A DNA stretch of 64,000 nt from positions 496,001 through 560,000 of the forward strand of contig CBDHHN010000002.1 in NCBI GenBank assembly GCA_965263455.1, read 5' to 3'. Numbering within the stretch: the first letter of the stretch is position 1; every line of letters begins with the position of its first letter. The stretch comes from CADEDH01 sp965263455. GTDB taxonomy: Bacteria; Actinomycetota; Acidimicrobiia; Acidimicrobiales; SZUA-35. Below the pieces are notes generated by a model that ran no database searches, had not been told where the DNA came from, and saw only the letters and a program-made list of their open reading frames with translations. The position numbers and the translations under genes are program-made. This document shows, piece after piece, positions 24,658 through 33,229 of this stretch.

Positions 24658-24845
24658 GTGAGCCACCGAAGGTTCGCCCTCGGCGAACCTCACGAACCCG
24701 AAGGGTGAGCCACCGAAGGTTCGCCCTCGGCGAACCTCACGAACCCGAAGGGTGAGCCACCGAAGGTTCGCCCTCGGCGAACCTCACGAACCCGAAGGGT
24801 GAGCCACCGAAGGTTCGCCCTCGGCGAACCTCACGAACCCGAAGG
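24658..24845. repeat. Four perfect 47-bp tandem repeats, each with a hairpin
   Basis: Copies at 24658-24704, 24705-24751, 24752-24798 and 24799-24845 appear identical. Each holds GGTTCGCC-CTC-GGCGAACC (perfect 8-bp stem) flanked by GTGA...TCAC that can extend it. On the minus strand the junction of copy 4 with unique sequence forms CGAACCC-TTC-GGGTTCG. The array fills the space between the convergent fumarase and VOC genes, and copy 4 supplies the last codons and TGA stop of the VOC gene. Probably a multiplied bidirectional terminator. Confidence 0.95.
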
Positions 24846-25256
24846 GTTCGCGTCTTGCACGAACTCGACCCAGTTGCCGTCGGGGTCCTCGACCATGGAG
24901 ATGCTGACGCCGGGCCGGATCTCGACGTTGCCCATGCGGACCTTGTAGCCGGCGGCCTCGACGGCTTCGGTGATCTCGGCCAGGTTCGACACCTGCATGG
25001 TGAAGTACCGGTAGCCGGTGGCGCCGCCGATACCGCCCTTGGCCGGTCGGGCCTCCGGCACCTCGTCGAGCTTCACCAGCTTGACCAGCGTCGTCCCGCA
25101 CAGGAGCCGATGCATGGTGCCGGCCATGGCCCCCGGCATCGGCGTGTCGGCGACGTGCTCGAAGCCGAGCAGGTCGCGGTAGAAGGCCAGTGACGCCTCG
25201 GAGTCGGTGATGACGATGCCGAGGTCGATCGAGTCCTTGTTCAGTTGTACGCCCAT
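24831..25256 (-). CDS. VOC family (glyoxalase-like) protein
   Basis: A 141-residue VOC protein with two beta-alpha-beta units: IDLGIVITDSEASLAFYRDL with LGFEHV, and MQVSNLAEITEAVEAAGYKV with SMVEDPDGNWVEFVQD. His/Glu positions fit a metal-binding lyase or dioxygenase, substrate unknown. The start at 25256 follows GGAGGAACAC. Its final residues (NPSGS) and stop lie inside the fourth copy of the 47-bp repeat, so repeat insertion has probably replaced the original C-terminus. Confidence 0.8.
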   Translation of the reverse strand: MGVQLNKDSIDLGIVITDSEASLAFYRDLLGFEHVADTPMPGAMAGTMHRLLCGTTLVKLVKLDEVPEARPAKGGIGGATGYRYFTMQVSNLAEITEAVEAAGYKVRMGNVEIRPGVSISMVEDPDGNWVEFVQDANPSGS

Positions 25257-25364
25257 GATGTGTTCCTCCGGTCGGTTCGGTTCGGTCGTGGCGAGTCGGG
25301 TGCGGATCGGGGTGCGGATCGGGTCGTGGGCGGCCGGTGTCGTCGGCCCGACCCGACCGGCGGG

Positions 25365-26804
25365 TCAGCGCGGGGCCCGGGCGTGATGGTCGAGGAGTTG
25401 AGCAACGGCCCCGGTCAGGCGCTCCGCGTAGGGCACGTGGAGGAACTCGTTGGGCCCGTGCGCGTTGGAACCCGGCCCCAGGACCCCGGTGATGACGAAT
25501 TGGGCCTGGGGGAATCGGTCACCCAGCATGGCCATGAACGGAATGGTGCCCCCCTCACCCATCAACTGGGCCGGGGCACCGAAATTGGTCTGCGACGCGT
25601 CGTCGACGGCGGCTCGCAACCAGGGGGCCATCTCCGGGGCGTTCCACCCCCAGGCTCCGGCCGCGGGCTCGAAGCGGACTGCGGCGCCGTAGGGGGGATC
25701 TGCCTCCAGCCGCCGACCCAACGCCCCGGTCACGACGTCGGGATCGACCCCGGGAGGGGTACGCACCGACAGCACGAGCGACGTGGCCGGTCGCAGCACG
25801 TTGCCCGCCTGCCCGGCTGCCGGGAGGCCGTCGGCCCCGATGTAGGACAGGGCCGGCTCCCACGTCCGGGCCAGCAGGCCCTCGGCCCCGTCGGCCACCG
25901 GACCGGCTCCGGCCACGAACGGGTAGCGGGATCCGGCCTCGAACGAGACCGCCCCGGCCATGGCCCGGGCCTCGGTCCGCCGGTGTTCCGGTACCCGGAC
26001 CCAGGCCTCATCGATCAGGAACCGACCGGTGGCGGCGTCCTCGATCCGGTCCAGGAGCTGTCGCATGATGCGGAACGACGACGGCACCACTCCCGAGGCC
26101 GAGCCGGAGTGGACACCCTCGGTCAGGATCTCGACGGTGACGACCCCGGCCACCAGACCGCGCAGGGAGGTGGTCAACCACATCGTCTCGTAGTCGGCGC
26201 AGCCGGAGTCGAGGCAGACGACCAGGTCGACCGGTCCCAGGCGGTCGCCGAGGGCGTCGATGTGGGCCGGAAGGTCCGGGCTGCCGGACTCCTCCGAAGC
26301 CTCGATCAGCACCACGCAACGGGCGTGGGACCCGCCGGCGGACTGCACCGCCTCCAGGGCGGTGAGGGCGGCATAGGCCGAGTAACCGTCGTCGGCCCCA
26401 CCCCGGCCGTAGAGCAGGTCACCGTCCCGGACCGGGGTCCAGGGACCGAGTCCGTCGCGCCAGCCCGTCATCTCCGGTTGCTTGTCGAGGTGGCCGTACA
26501 GGAGCACGGTCGGCGCCCCCTCGCCGGTGGGGGCATCGGGTCCGAAGGGTGGGATGTCGGCAACCACCACCGGGGTTCGGCCGTCGAGGCGTTGCACGTC
26601 GACCGACATCCCGGCCAGGGGGCGGGCCGCCATCCACGACGACACCATCCGGACCGCATGCTCGAGGTGGCCGTTGGCCTCCCAGTCGGGGTCGAAGGCG
26701 GGCGACAGGGCGGGAACGGCGATGTACTCCCGCAGTCGGGGCTCCAGGTCGTCCCGCCACCGGTCGCCGATGAGCTCACGGCCCTGGTCAACGACGTAGG
26801 TCAT
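25365..26804 (-). CDS. M20 family metallopeptidase (dipeptidase-like)
   Basis: A 479-residue zinc-dependent exopeptidase. Metal and catalytic motifs appear in order: LLYGHLDKQPE (His, then catalytic Asp), GRGGADDGYS (bridging Asp), IEASEESGSPD (catalytic Glu and ligand Glu), CLDSG, and the C-terminal AHGPNE (His). The dimerisation lid lies between, with GVHSGSASG. Similar to carnosinase-like M20 dipeptidases. It follows a small lipoprotein gene by 7 bp and probably ends an operon begun by the acyl-CoA ligase. Confidence 0.9.
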   Translation of the reverse strand: MTYVVDQGRELIGDRWRDDLEPRLREYIAVPALSPAFDPDWEANGHLEHAVRMVSSWMAARPLAGMSVDVQRLDGRTPVVVADIPPFGPDAPTGEGAPTVLLYGHLDKQPEMTGWRDGLGPWTPVRDGDLLYGRGGADDGYSAYAALTALEAVQSAGGSHARCVVLIEASEESGSPDLPAHIDALGDRLGPVDLVVCLDSGCADYETMWLTTSLRGLVAGVVTVEILTEGVHSGSASGVVPSSFRIMRQLLDRIEDAATGRFLIDEAWVRVPEHRRTEARAMAGAVSFEAGSRYPFVAGAGPVADGAEGLLARTWEPALSYIGADGLPAAGQAGNVLRPATSLVLSVRTPPGVDPDVVTGALGRRLEADPPYGAAVRFEPAAGAWGWNAPEMAPWLRAAVDDASQTNFGAPAQLMGEGGTIPFMAMLGDRFPQAQFVITGVLGPGSNAHGPNEFLHVPYAERLTGAVAQLLDHHARAPR

Positions 26805-26811
26805 CGGTCAA

Positions 26812-27309
26812 TCATCCTCCGGTCAGGCCGCATCCGGCGGCGGCGGTGGTGAACTTGGCGGCAAAGCCCTCGGTGATCTCGCCCGAGAGCAGCACGTCGA
26901 TGTCGTCGTCGGTCAGGGTCGACACCAGTTCCGAGGCGACGCAGGGGGCGTCGGCAGGGGCAACGCCGACCGCCGTCAACTGTTCGGTGATCTGCTGCTC
27001 GACATCGCCCCCGACCCCACACCGGAACATGGCCCGGAACTGGTCCTCCTCGAAGCCGGCATCGCTCTCGGGCTCGGCCAGGAGCCGGTCGAGGTCATCG
27101 AGGCCGTGCCGCTCGATCAGTTCGTCGACCACGCAACCCGACTCCCGGGCACCGACGTCGGGGTTGGCCTCCTCGAAGGCGGCGATCGCCGATTCACGGT
27201 CGCCACCCCCGCCCCCGCAGGCGGCGAGAACCAGCGCGGCGACCACCACCGTGGGGCCGAAGGCCGACGGGCGGCGGCCGGGTCCAGGGCCCGAGGCACC
27301 GGTCGGCAC
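26812..27309 (-). CDS. Small cysteine-containing lipoprotein
   Basis: A 165-residue predicted lipoprotein with lipobox LVLAAC-G at about residue 31. The mature part is helical and acidic, with four further Cys (ESGCVVDELIERHG, FRCGVGGD, APCVASELV, AAGCGLTGG), which could form two disulfides outside the membrane. Two similar halves (Cys then a helix ending in DD-hydrophobic-LL) suggest an internal duplication. Function unknown. The GTG start abuts the stop of the acyl-CoA ligase gene. Confidence 0.6.
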   Translation of the reverse strand: MPTGASGPGPGRRPSAFGPTVVVAALVLAACGGGGGDRESAIAAFEEANPDVGARESGCVVDELIERHGLDDLDRLLAEPESDAGFEEDQFRAMFRCGVGGDVEQQITEQLTAVGVAPADAPCVASELVSTLTDDDIDVLLSGEITEGFAAKFTTAAAGCGLTGG

Positions 27310-28845
27310 CTAGTTGACCAGCTTGTCGCGGCCCTCCCAGTAGGGCGCCCGCAGCTTGTACTTCTGGAGCTTCCCGGTGGCGGTCCGGGCCAGTTCCTCC
27401 CGGGTCTCGACCGTGGTCGGACACTTGTAGTGGGCCAACCGCTCCCGGCAGTAGTCGATGAGGTCGCGCTCGGTGGCGGTGGAACCCGGGGTCAGGACGA
27501 CCAGGGCCTTCACCGTCTCTCCCCACTTCTCGTCGGGCACCCCGATCACGGCCACCTCGCTCACCTCGGGATGGGAGAACAACGTGTCCTCGACCTCGAT
27601 CGACGACACGTTCTCGCCGCCCGAGATGATCACGTCCTTCTTGCGGTCGGTGATCGAGTAGTAGCCCTCCTCGTCGAGGTAGCCACCGTCGCCGGTGTGG
27701 AACCAGCCCCCTTCCAGGGCATCGGCCGACGCCGCCGGGTTCTCCCAGTAGCCCTGGAGGATGTGGTTGCCCCGGGCCAGCAGCTCACCCGACTGCGAGG
27801 TCTTCATGGTGATGCCCACGGCCGGAGCCCCGGCCCGCCCCAGCTTCTGGGCCCGCTCGCCCGGCTCCAGGTCGTCCCACTCCTGGCGGGTCCGGTTGAA
27901 GGTCAGGAGCGGGGCGGTCTCGGTCAGGCCGTAGATCTGGATGAACTCCCAGCCCAGATCGGTCTCGATGCGCTCGATGGTCGAGGTGGGCGGAGGTGCC
28001 CCGGCCACGATCATGCGGACCTTGTCCCGACCCGGGATCTCGCCCTCCCAATCCTGGGCCGCGTCGAGGATGGCGGCGCACACGGCGGGGGCACCGCACA
28101 TCAGCGTCACCCCCTCGTCCCGGACCCGGTTCAGGATCTCGGTCCCGTCGACCTTGCGCAGGACGACGTGCTTGACCCCCATGCCGGTGACGGTATAGAG
28201 CATGCCCCACCCGTCGCAGTGGAACATGGGCAGCGTGTGGAGGTAGACGTCGCGGTCGGTGACGGCGGCGTGCCAGCCGAAGGTGACGGCGTTGGTCCAC
28301 CGGGCCCGGTGGGTCTGCTCCACACCCTTGGGCCGGGCGGTGGTGCCCGAGGTGTAATTGATGGAGCAGATGGCGTCCTCGTCGGGCTCCCAGGGCTGGG
28401 GTTCGCCGTCGCGGCCGTACCACACGGCATCGGACTCGGGCCCCATGACCCACTTCATCCGGGCCTCGACCCCGGACAGGGCGTCCTCCAGTTCGGGGTC
28501 GATGAGCAGGGCGTCGGCCCCGCAGTGGTCGACGATGTAGGCCACCTCGTCGGCGCTGAGCCGGAAGTTGATGGGGACGAAGATGCGGCCGTTGCCCCCG
28601 ACGCCGAAGAACGAGGTCAGCAGGCGGGCCGAGTTGTGGGACACCATGGCCACCCGGGCCCCCATGGGCAGGCCCAGCTCGTCCATGGCCACCCCCATCT
28701 GGCGGCGAATGTCCCCCAGTTGGCGGTAGGTGATGTCGGGAAGGGGCGGTGCGACCTGATCCGGCTCGTCGACGATGGCGACCCGATCCGGGTAGACGGC
28801 CACCGCCCGGTCGATGAAGTCGTTGATGGTCAATGGCACCTTCAT
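27310..28845 (-). CDS. Acyl-CoA synthetase (AMP-forming)
   Basis: A 511-residue ANL-superfamily ligase forming acyl-CoA through acyl-AMP. Motifs: YTSGTTARPKGVEQTH (phosphate loop), YGLTETAP, FHTGDGGYLDEEGYYSITDR with the KKDVIISGGENVSS hinge, and the C-terminal Lys in TATGKLQKYKLR. Overall pattern fits medium/long-chain fatty-acid or aromatic acid ligases. ATG at 28845 follows GGGGAGCAGCC; the frame extends upstream only into non-coding sequence. Confidence 0.92.
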   Translation of the reverse strand: MKVPLTINDFIDRAVAVYPDRVAIVDEPDQVAPPLPDITYRQLGDIRRQMGVAMDELGLPMGARVAMVSHNSARLLTSFFGVGGNGRIFVPINFRLSADEVAYIVDHCGADALLIDPELEDALSGVEARMKWVMGPESDAVWYGRDGEPQPWEPDEDAICSINYTSGTTARPKGVEQTHRARWTNAVTFGWHAAVTDRDVYLHTLPMFHCDGWGMLYTVTGMGVKHVVLRKVDGTEILNRVRDEGVTLMCGAPAVCAAILDAAQDWEGEIPGRDKVRMIVAGAPPPTSTIERIETDLGWEFIQIYGLTETAPLLTFNRTRQEWDDLEPGERAQKLGRAGAPAVGITMKTSQSGELLARGNHILQGYWENPAASADALEGGWFHTGDGGYLDEEGYYSITDRKKDVIISGGENVSSIEVEDTLFSHPEVSEVAVIGVPDEKWGETVKALVVLTPGSTATERDLIDYCRERLAHYKCPTTVETREELARTATGKLQKYKLRAPYWEGRDKLVN

Positions 28846-29058
28846 GGCTGCTCCCCTGCGCTCATGGCTGCTCCCGTGGGCACCCTTCTCGTGACGACCG
28901 TCGACCGGAGGGCGGTTCGGGCCCACAACATAGCCGAGGCCCCCCCACCGGCCCAGACGACCGGGAGCCCGCGGCCTGCGATCGGGCCAGCCATCGGAGA
29001 CGGCTCCGAGGACGACCTTCGACCTCAAGCGGGACGGGCCGGGGCCGATGGATCAGGC

Positions 29059-30441
29059 GTGTCTCCGGTAGCACCTCCGGTGGAGGGACAGGATTGGCTG
29101 AACGGCCCACGCCTGGACTGGGCCGACCTCCGAGGTCGGGTCGTGGTCGTGGTGTTCTGGTCGTTCGCCTGCGAGGCTTCGCTCCTGCGGCTCCGGCAGT
29201 TGGAGGACCTGGCCGACCAGGTCGGCGACGACCTGGTGATCCTGGCCGTCCACACCCCCCGGTTCCCGTTCGAGGAGTCGGTGGAACAGCTGCAGCAGGC
29301 CCTGCTCCAGGAGCGCATACCGTTCCGCTGCGTCCACGATCCCGACTACGTGACCTGGAACCGGTACAACCCGGAGGGCTGGCCCTCCACCGTCGTCGTC
29401 GATCCCCGGGGCCGGGTCCTGGGCGCGGCCGGTGGCACGGCCGACATCGACGCCGTGGCCTCGGCCGTGATGCTCGGCCTCCAGCGGATCCAAGCCGGAG
29501 ACGACCGCCCGAACCTGCCTCGCCGACGCCGGCCCTCCATCGCCGATCGCGAGCTGTCGTTCCCCCGTGACGTGGCCGTCCGGCCCGACGGACAGCTCGT
29601 GGTGGCCGACACCGGCAACGACCGCCTGCTCCTGTTCGATCTCGGGCCCGACCGCCGGACCGCCTCGGTGACGGCCGAGATCGACGGGCTCGACCGGCCG
29701 GTTGCCGTGGCCGCCGACGGGGACCGGCTGTTCGTGGCCGAGCAGGGCACGGGCGCCGTCAGCATGCTCGACCTGGCGGCCCGGGAACGCCGGTTGCTCA
29801 CCGACCAGTTCGTCCGTCCCGCCAGCCTTGCCGTCGACGCCGACGGCTCCCTGGTGGTGGCCGACGCCGGGGCCGAGAAGCTGTACCGCATCATCGTGCA
29901 CAGTCCCGAGACGGTGACGGTTGGCCTGATCGCCGGGGTCGGGGTGACGGGCGCACGCGACGGGGCGGCGGCCGAGGCCGAGCTGGCCCAGCCGTGCGGG
30001 CTGGCCCGAACCGAGGCCGGGTTGGTGTTCTGCGACAGCGCCTCGTCCAATCTCCGGCTACTGACCGATGCCGGCCGGGTCGCCACCATCACCGGTAACG
30101 GCTTCTTCGACTGGGGCCTGGTCGACGGCCCGGCCCATAAGGCCCTGCTGCAACGGCCATCGGACCTGGCGGTCCTGGGCGACGGCTCGATCGTCGTGGT
30201 CGACACCGGCAACGGGCGGCTGCGACGGCTGGCCAACCGTCGCCTGCGGACCCTTGGCCTGTCGGGACTGCAACGGCCGTCGGCGGTGGCCGCCTTGGCC
30301 CGGGGGGAACTGCTGGTGGCCGACACCGGCAACCACCGGTTGGTCCTGCTGGCCGAAGACCTGCAGACGGCCTGGCCCCTGACCCTGCGGGGTGTCCTCC
30401 CGCCCCGGACCCGCGACGAGCTGACTCCGGCCCACCCGTAG
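29059..30441 (+). CDS. Thioredoxin-like domain fused to NHL repeats (NHLRC2-like), single active-site Cys
   Basis: A roughly 460-residue protein: thioredoxin/TlpA-like domain (about 10-145) followed by an NHL beta-propeller with repeats such as FPRDVAVRPDGQLVVADTGN and RPSDLAVLGDGSIVVVDTGN. The active-site region reads WSFACEAS: Cys38 is kept but the resolving position is Ser41, where relatives have CxxC. It may act as a monothiol exchanger or binder. Neither a signal peptide nor a membrane helix is seen. Start is uncertain: ATG at 28864 would add 65 residues of non-coding character and leave 18 bp to the divergent gene; the GTG at 29059 leaves 213 bp for promoters. Confidence 0.75.
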   Translation: MSPVAPPVEGQDWLNGPRLDWADLRGRVVVVVFWSFACEASLLRLRQLEDLADQVGDDLVILAVHTPRFPFEESVEQLQQALLQERIPFRCVHDPDYVTWNRYNPEGWPSTVVVDPRGRVLGAAGGTADIDAVASAVMLGLQRIQAGDDRPNLPRRRRPSIADRELSFPRDVAVRPDGQLVVADTGNDRLLLFDLGPDRRTASVTAEIDGLDRPVAVAADGDRLFVAEQGTGAVSMLDLAARERRLLTDQFVRPASLAVDADGSLVVADAGAEKLYRIIVHSPETVTVGLIAGVGVTGARDGAAAEAELAQPCGLARTEAGLVFCDSASSNLRLLTDAGRVATITGNGFFDWGLVDGPAHKALLQRPSDLAVLGDGSIVVVDTGNGRLRRLANRRLRTLGLSGLQRPSAVAALARGELLVADTGNHRLVLLAEDLQTAWPLTLRGVLPPRTRDELTPAHP

Positions 30442-30521
30442 GCGCCGGAGCGCCGGGGCCCGGCAACCGGTCGGGACCTCCGACCCTGCCCCCGGGGCCG
30501 GATCGGGATCATGGTGGCCCC

Positions 30522-30989
30522 ATGAGCACGACACACGAGCAACCCGTCCCGGACCGGGCGGCGGTCGACACCCCCAACGTCCTCCACGTCCTGTCGGACG
30601 AGGAGTGCTGGGACCTCGTCCGTCGGGGCTCGGTCGGGCGCCTCGCCGTGTCCATCGCCAACCGGCCCGACATCTTCCCGGTCAACTTCGCCGTCGACGA
30701 CGAAGGCGTCGTGGTCCGCACCGCCCCCGGCACCAAGCTGGCGGCGGCCGCCCTCGGTATCGCCGTCGCCTTCGAGGTCGAGGAGTTGGACGAGCCCCGC
30801 CGCACCGGCGCCAGCGTGGTGCTCAAAGGCACGGCCCACGAGGTGGAGGGCCTGGAGGAGTTGTTGGCCCTCGACGACCTCGGCGTCCAGCCCTGGGCCG
30901 ACGGCCCGAAGCATCGCTACCTGCGAATCGAGCCGGAGTCGGTCACGGGCCGACGGATCGGCCCCGACCTCAGTTCTCCAGGGGCTTGA
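30522..30989 (+). CDS. Pyridoxamine 5'-phosphate oxidase-like (split-barrel flavin) protein
   Basis: A 155-residue split-barrel protein with LSDEECWDLVRRGSVGRLAV, NRPDIFPVNFAVDDEGVVVR, GTKLAAA and SVVLKGTAHEV. This resembles NimA-like and F420/FMN-binding PPOX proteins. Substrate unknown. Its 3' end overlaps the end of the convergent LLM oxidoreductase gene by 20 bp. Confidence 0.75.
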   Translation: MSTTHEQPVPDRAAVDTPNVLHVLSDEECWDLVRRGSVGRLAVSIANRPDIFPVNFAVDDEGVVVRTAPGTKLAAAALGIAVAFEVEELDEPRRTGASVVLKGTAHEVEGLEELLALDDLGVQPWADGPKHRYLRIEPESVTGRRIGPDLSSPGA

Positions 30990-31869
30990 CCAGAGCCGCC
31001 ACCTCGTCGAGTTCGCGATCCCAATCATCGGGCTCGGTGGTGGGGATCAACACGAACTTGGAGAAGCCGACGTCGATGAAACCCTGGACCGCCGCCTCCA
31101 GCCCGGCCTTGTCGGGGATGATCTGCTCGGCCGGGGTGTCCGGGTTGCGCTTGGCCACGATGGCGGCAGTGGCGGCCGGGATCTCCACGCCCTCGGGCCG
31201 GTAGGGAATCAGAGCCCCGTAGTGCTCGGGGTCCATCTTGCGGTCGTGCTCGTGGGCCACCTGCTCGATGACGGCCCGGGCCTCGTCGACCTGCCGGGGG
31301 GTACAGAACGACGGCAGCCAGCCGTCGCCGTGGCGCCCGACCCGCTTCAGCTCCAGAGGGGCGATCCCGCCGAGCCAGACCTCGATCGGATCCTGGACCG
31401 GCCTGGGTCGCACCGTCACGTCGGTGATGGTGAACCGCTTGCCCTCATGGGTGACGTGGTCCTCACTCCAGAGGCGGCGCATCAGGGGCAACGCCTCGTT
31501 GAACCAGCCGCCGCGGTCCCTGCGCTCGACACCGAACGCCTGGTGCTCGGCCGAGTCGGCCACCCCGAGCCCGAAGGCGGGAAGAACCCGGCCGTCGGTA
31601 AGGCGATCGAGGCTGGCGATCGACTTGGCCAGCACGACCGGGTTGCGTCCCGGCAGCACCATGACCGACATCCCGACCTTGAGTTTGCGGGTCCGGCCGC
31701 AGGCGTAGGCCATGCCCACGAGAGGGTCGGGGCAGTCGCCGGTTATGCGCTCGGACAACCACAGCGAGTCGAAGCGAAGCCGCTCCAGGGCGTCGACCAG
31801 CTGGCAGAACCGGTCCTGGTCGTTGGTGGCGTTGCGGGTACCGAGCCCGTAGCCGATGCGGATCTTCAT
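30970..31869 (-). CDS. LLM-class F420-dependent oxidoreductase
   Basis: A 299-residue luciferase-like TIM-barrel enzyme. Visible are IRIGYGLGTRNA, FDSLWLSERI, VGMSVMVLPGRNPVVLAKS (the conserved barrel strand), GRVLPAFGLGV, FTITDVTVRPRPVQDP and IEVWLGGIAPLELKRVGRHGDGW. Such enzymes transfer hydride with coenzyme F420, in agreement with the two PPOX genes in the window. Start at 31869 follows GAGGGC. Downstream of an acyl-CoA dehydrogenase by 92 bp on the same strand. Confidence 0.85.
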   Translation of the reverse strand: MKIRIGYGLGTRNATNDQDRFCQLVDALERLRFDSLWLSERITGDCPDPLVGMAYACGRTRKLKVGMSVMVLPGRNPVVLAKSIASLDRLTDGRVLPAFGLGVADSAEHQAFGVERRDRGGWFNEALPLMRRLWSEDHVTHEGKRFTITDVTVRPRPVQDPIEVWLGGIAPLELKRVGRHGDGWLPSFCTPRQVDEARAVIEQVAHEHDRKMDPEHYGALIPYRPEGVEIPAATAAIVAKRNPDTPAEQIIPDKAGLEAAVQGFIDVGFSKFVLIPTTEPDDWDRELDEVAALVKPLEN

Positions 31870-31961
31870 GCCCTCAAGCCTGCCCCAGCCACAGCCCGGG
31901 TGCGAACCGGTCCCAACCTGGAAGCCGGTGGGGTGAGGAGCCGGCGGCTCTCGCCCGCCCC

Positions 31962-33176
31962 TCAGCCGGGGAGGCCGAGAAGCCGGGCCACGATGTTGCG
32001 CTGGATGGCAGACGTGCCGCCGTACACGATGCCGCCCACGTTGTCCCGCAACGGCCGTTCGATGCCGTACTCCGACACGTAGCCTCGGGCCCCGGCCACC
32101 CGCACCGCGGCGAGCGAACCGTCGAGGGCGGCCTCCGAGGCCGCCAACTTGGCCAGGGCCGCCGTCAGCATCGACGGTTCGCCCCGGTCCTGGAGGGCGA
32201 CCGCCTTGTACAACAGCAGTCGGGCGTTCTCGTGAGCCAACTTCATGTTGGCGATCTCGTGTGACACGGCCTGGAAGGCCCCGATGGGCTGGTCGAACTG
32301 GACCCGCTCGTTGGCGAAGGCCACCGTCTCGGCGATCTGGGCCTCGAGCCGCCCGACCGAGCCGGCCAGAAGGAACCCGCGCTCGGACTCCATGGTGGTG
32401 GAGAAGATCGAGGCCCCGGCCCCCTCGGCCCCCATCCGGGCCGACTCCGGAACCACGCAGCCGTCGAACACGACGTCGGCGAACGGGGTCGTCCGCAGTC
32501 CCATCTTGGACCGGTTGGCCTGGACCTCGATGCCCGGGGTCCGCAGGTCCACGCAGAAGGCGGTGACCCCCCAGCGGCCCACCTCGGGGTTGACCGTGGC
32601 GAAGACGATGATCACGTCGGCCACCGGGGCCAGGGTCACCCACGCCTTGTGTCCGTCGAGCCGGTAGCCGCCGTCGACCCGGGTCGCCGTCGTCCGCAGC
32701 GAGAAGGCGTCGGAGCCGGCCTCGTGCTCGGACATGGCGAAGCACCCCCGGGCCGAGCCGTCGACCAGGGACGGGAGCCAGGTCCGCTTCTGCTCCTCGG
32801 TCCCGAACCGCTCCAACGCCATCTGCATCGTCCAGATCTGGCTGCTCAGGGCAAACGCCAGGCCGCCGTCGTCACAGCCGACGCTCAGGCCCTCGAACCG
32901 GAGCATGGCGGTCACCAGATCGAGCCCCATGCCGCCGTAGGCCGGGTCGACGATGAGGCCGAGGATCCCCCGCTCGGCGCAACGGGCCCAACCCTCGGGC
33001 CAGAACCGGCAGGCCTCGTCGCGGGCCGCCAGGTCGGGATCGGCGAGAGCGCGGCGGGCCCACTCGGTAGTGTCCACCTTCTCCGGATGCCGATCGTCCA
33101 GGATGGCGGCCAACGCCACCGGCATCGGTGCTTCGGGGTCGGCGGCGGTGGCGGCGGGGTGATCGGGAGCGGTCAT
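31962..33176 (-). CDS. Acyl-CoA dehydrogenase-like flavoprotein, candidate acyl-carrier dehydrogenase
   Basis: A 404-residue acyl-CoA dehydrogenase fold: GILGLIVDPAYGGMGLDLVT, CFAMSEHEAGSDAFSLRT, KAWVTLAPVADVIIVFA, ESERGFLLAGSVGRLEAQI and ARGYVSEYGIERPLRD. At the usual catalytic base site the motif is YGGTSAIQ instead of YEGTS, so the base Glu is missing there and may lie elsewhere. It is divergent from, and 53 bp away from, an adenylation enzyme plus carrier protein. That trio resembles the prolyl-carrier to pyrrolyl-carrier set (PltE/PltF/PltL), so the substrate may be carrier-bound (inference). Start at 33176 follows GGAGG. Confidence 0.85.
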   Translation of the reverse strand: MTAPDHPAATAADPEAPMPVALAAILDDRHPEKVDTTEWARRALADPDLAARDEACRFWPEGWARCAERGILGLIVDPAYGGMGLDLVTAMLRFEGLSVGCDDGGLAFALSSQIWTMQMALERFGTEEQKRTWLPSLVDGSARGCFAMSEHEAGSDAFSLRTTATRVDGGYRLDGHKAWVTLAPVADVIIVFATVNPEVGRWGVTAFCVDLRTPGIEVQANRSKMGLRTTPFADVVFDGCVVPESARMGAEGAGASIFSTTMESERGFLLAGSVGRLEAQIAETVAFANERVQFDQPIGAFQAVSHEIANMKLAHENARLLLYKAVALQDRGEPSMLTAALAKLAASEAALDGSLAAVRVAGARGYVSEYGIERPLRDNVGGIVYGGTSAIQRNIVARLLGLPG

Positions 33177-33229
33177 GGGGCCTCCGGGTCGACGTCGAAG
33201 CAGGATGGTACGTGCAAGGATTGGGGGCC

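Noticed and set aside
24658..24845. CRISPR array
   Set aside because: Repeats are contiguous 47-bp units with no unique spacers, and there are no cas genes.
27106..28863. Long plus-strand frame opposite the acyl-CoA ligase and lipoprotein genes
   Set aside because: Shadow of the minus-strand genes; Gly/Val/His-rich with no domain.
28864..29058. ATG at 28864 as start of the thioredoxin-NHL gene
   Set aside because: Would leave 18 bp between divergent genes and adds 65 residues without family resemblance; kept only as an alternative.
31870..32745. Minus-strand frame extending the LLM oxidoreductase upstream
   Set aside because: Runs through the acyl-CoA dehydrogenase gene in another frame; true start is the ATG at 31869.
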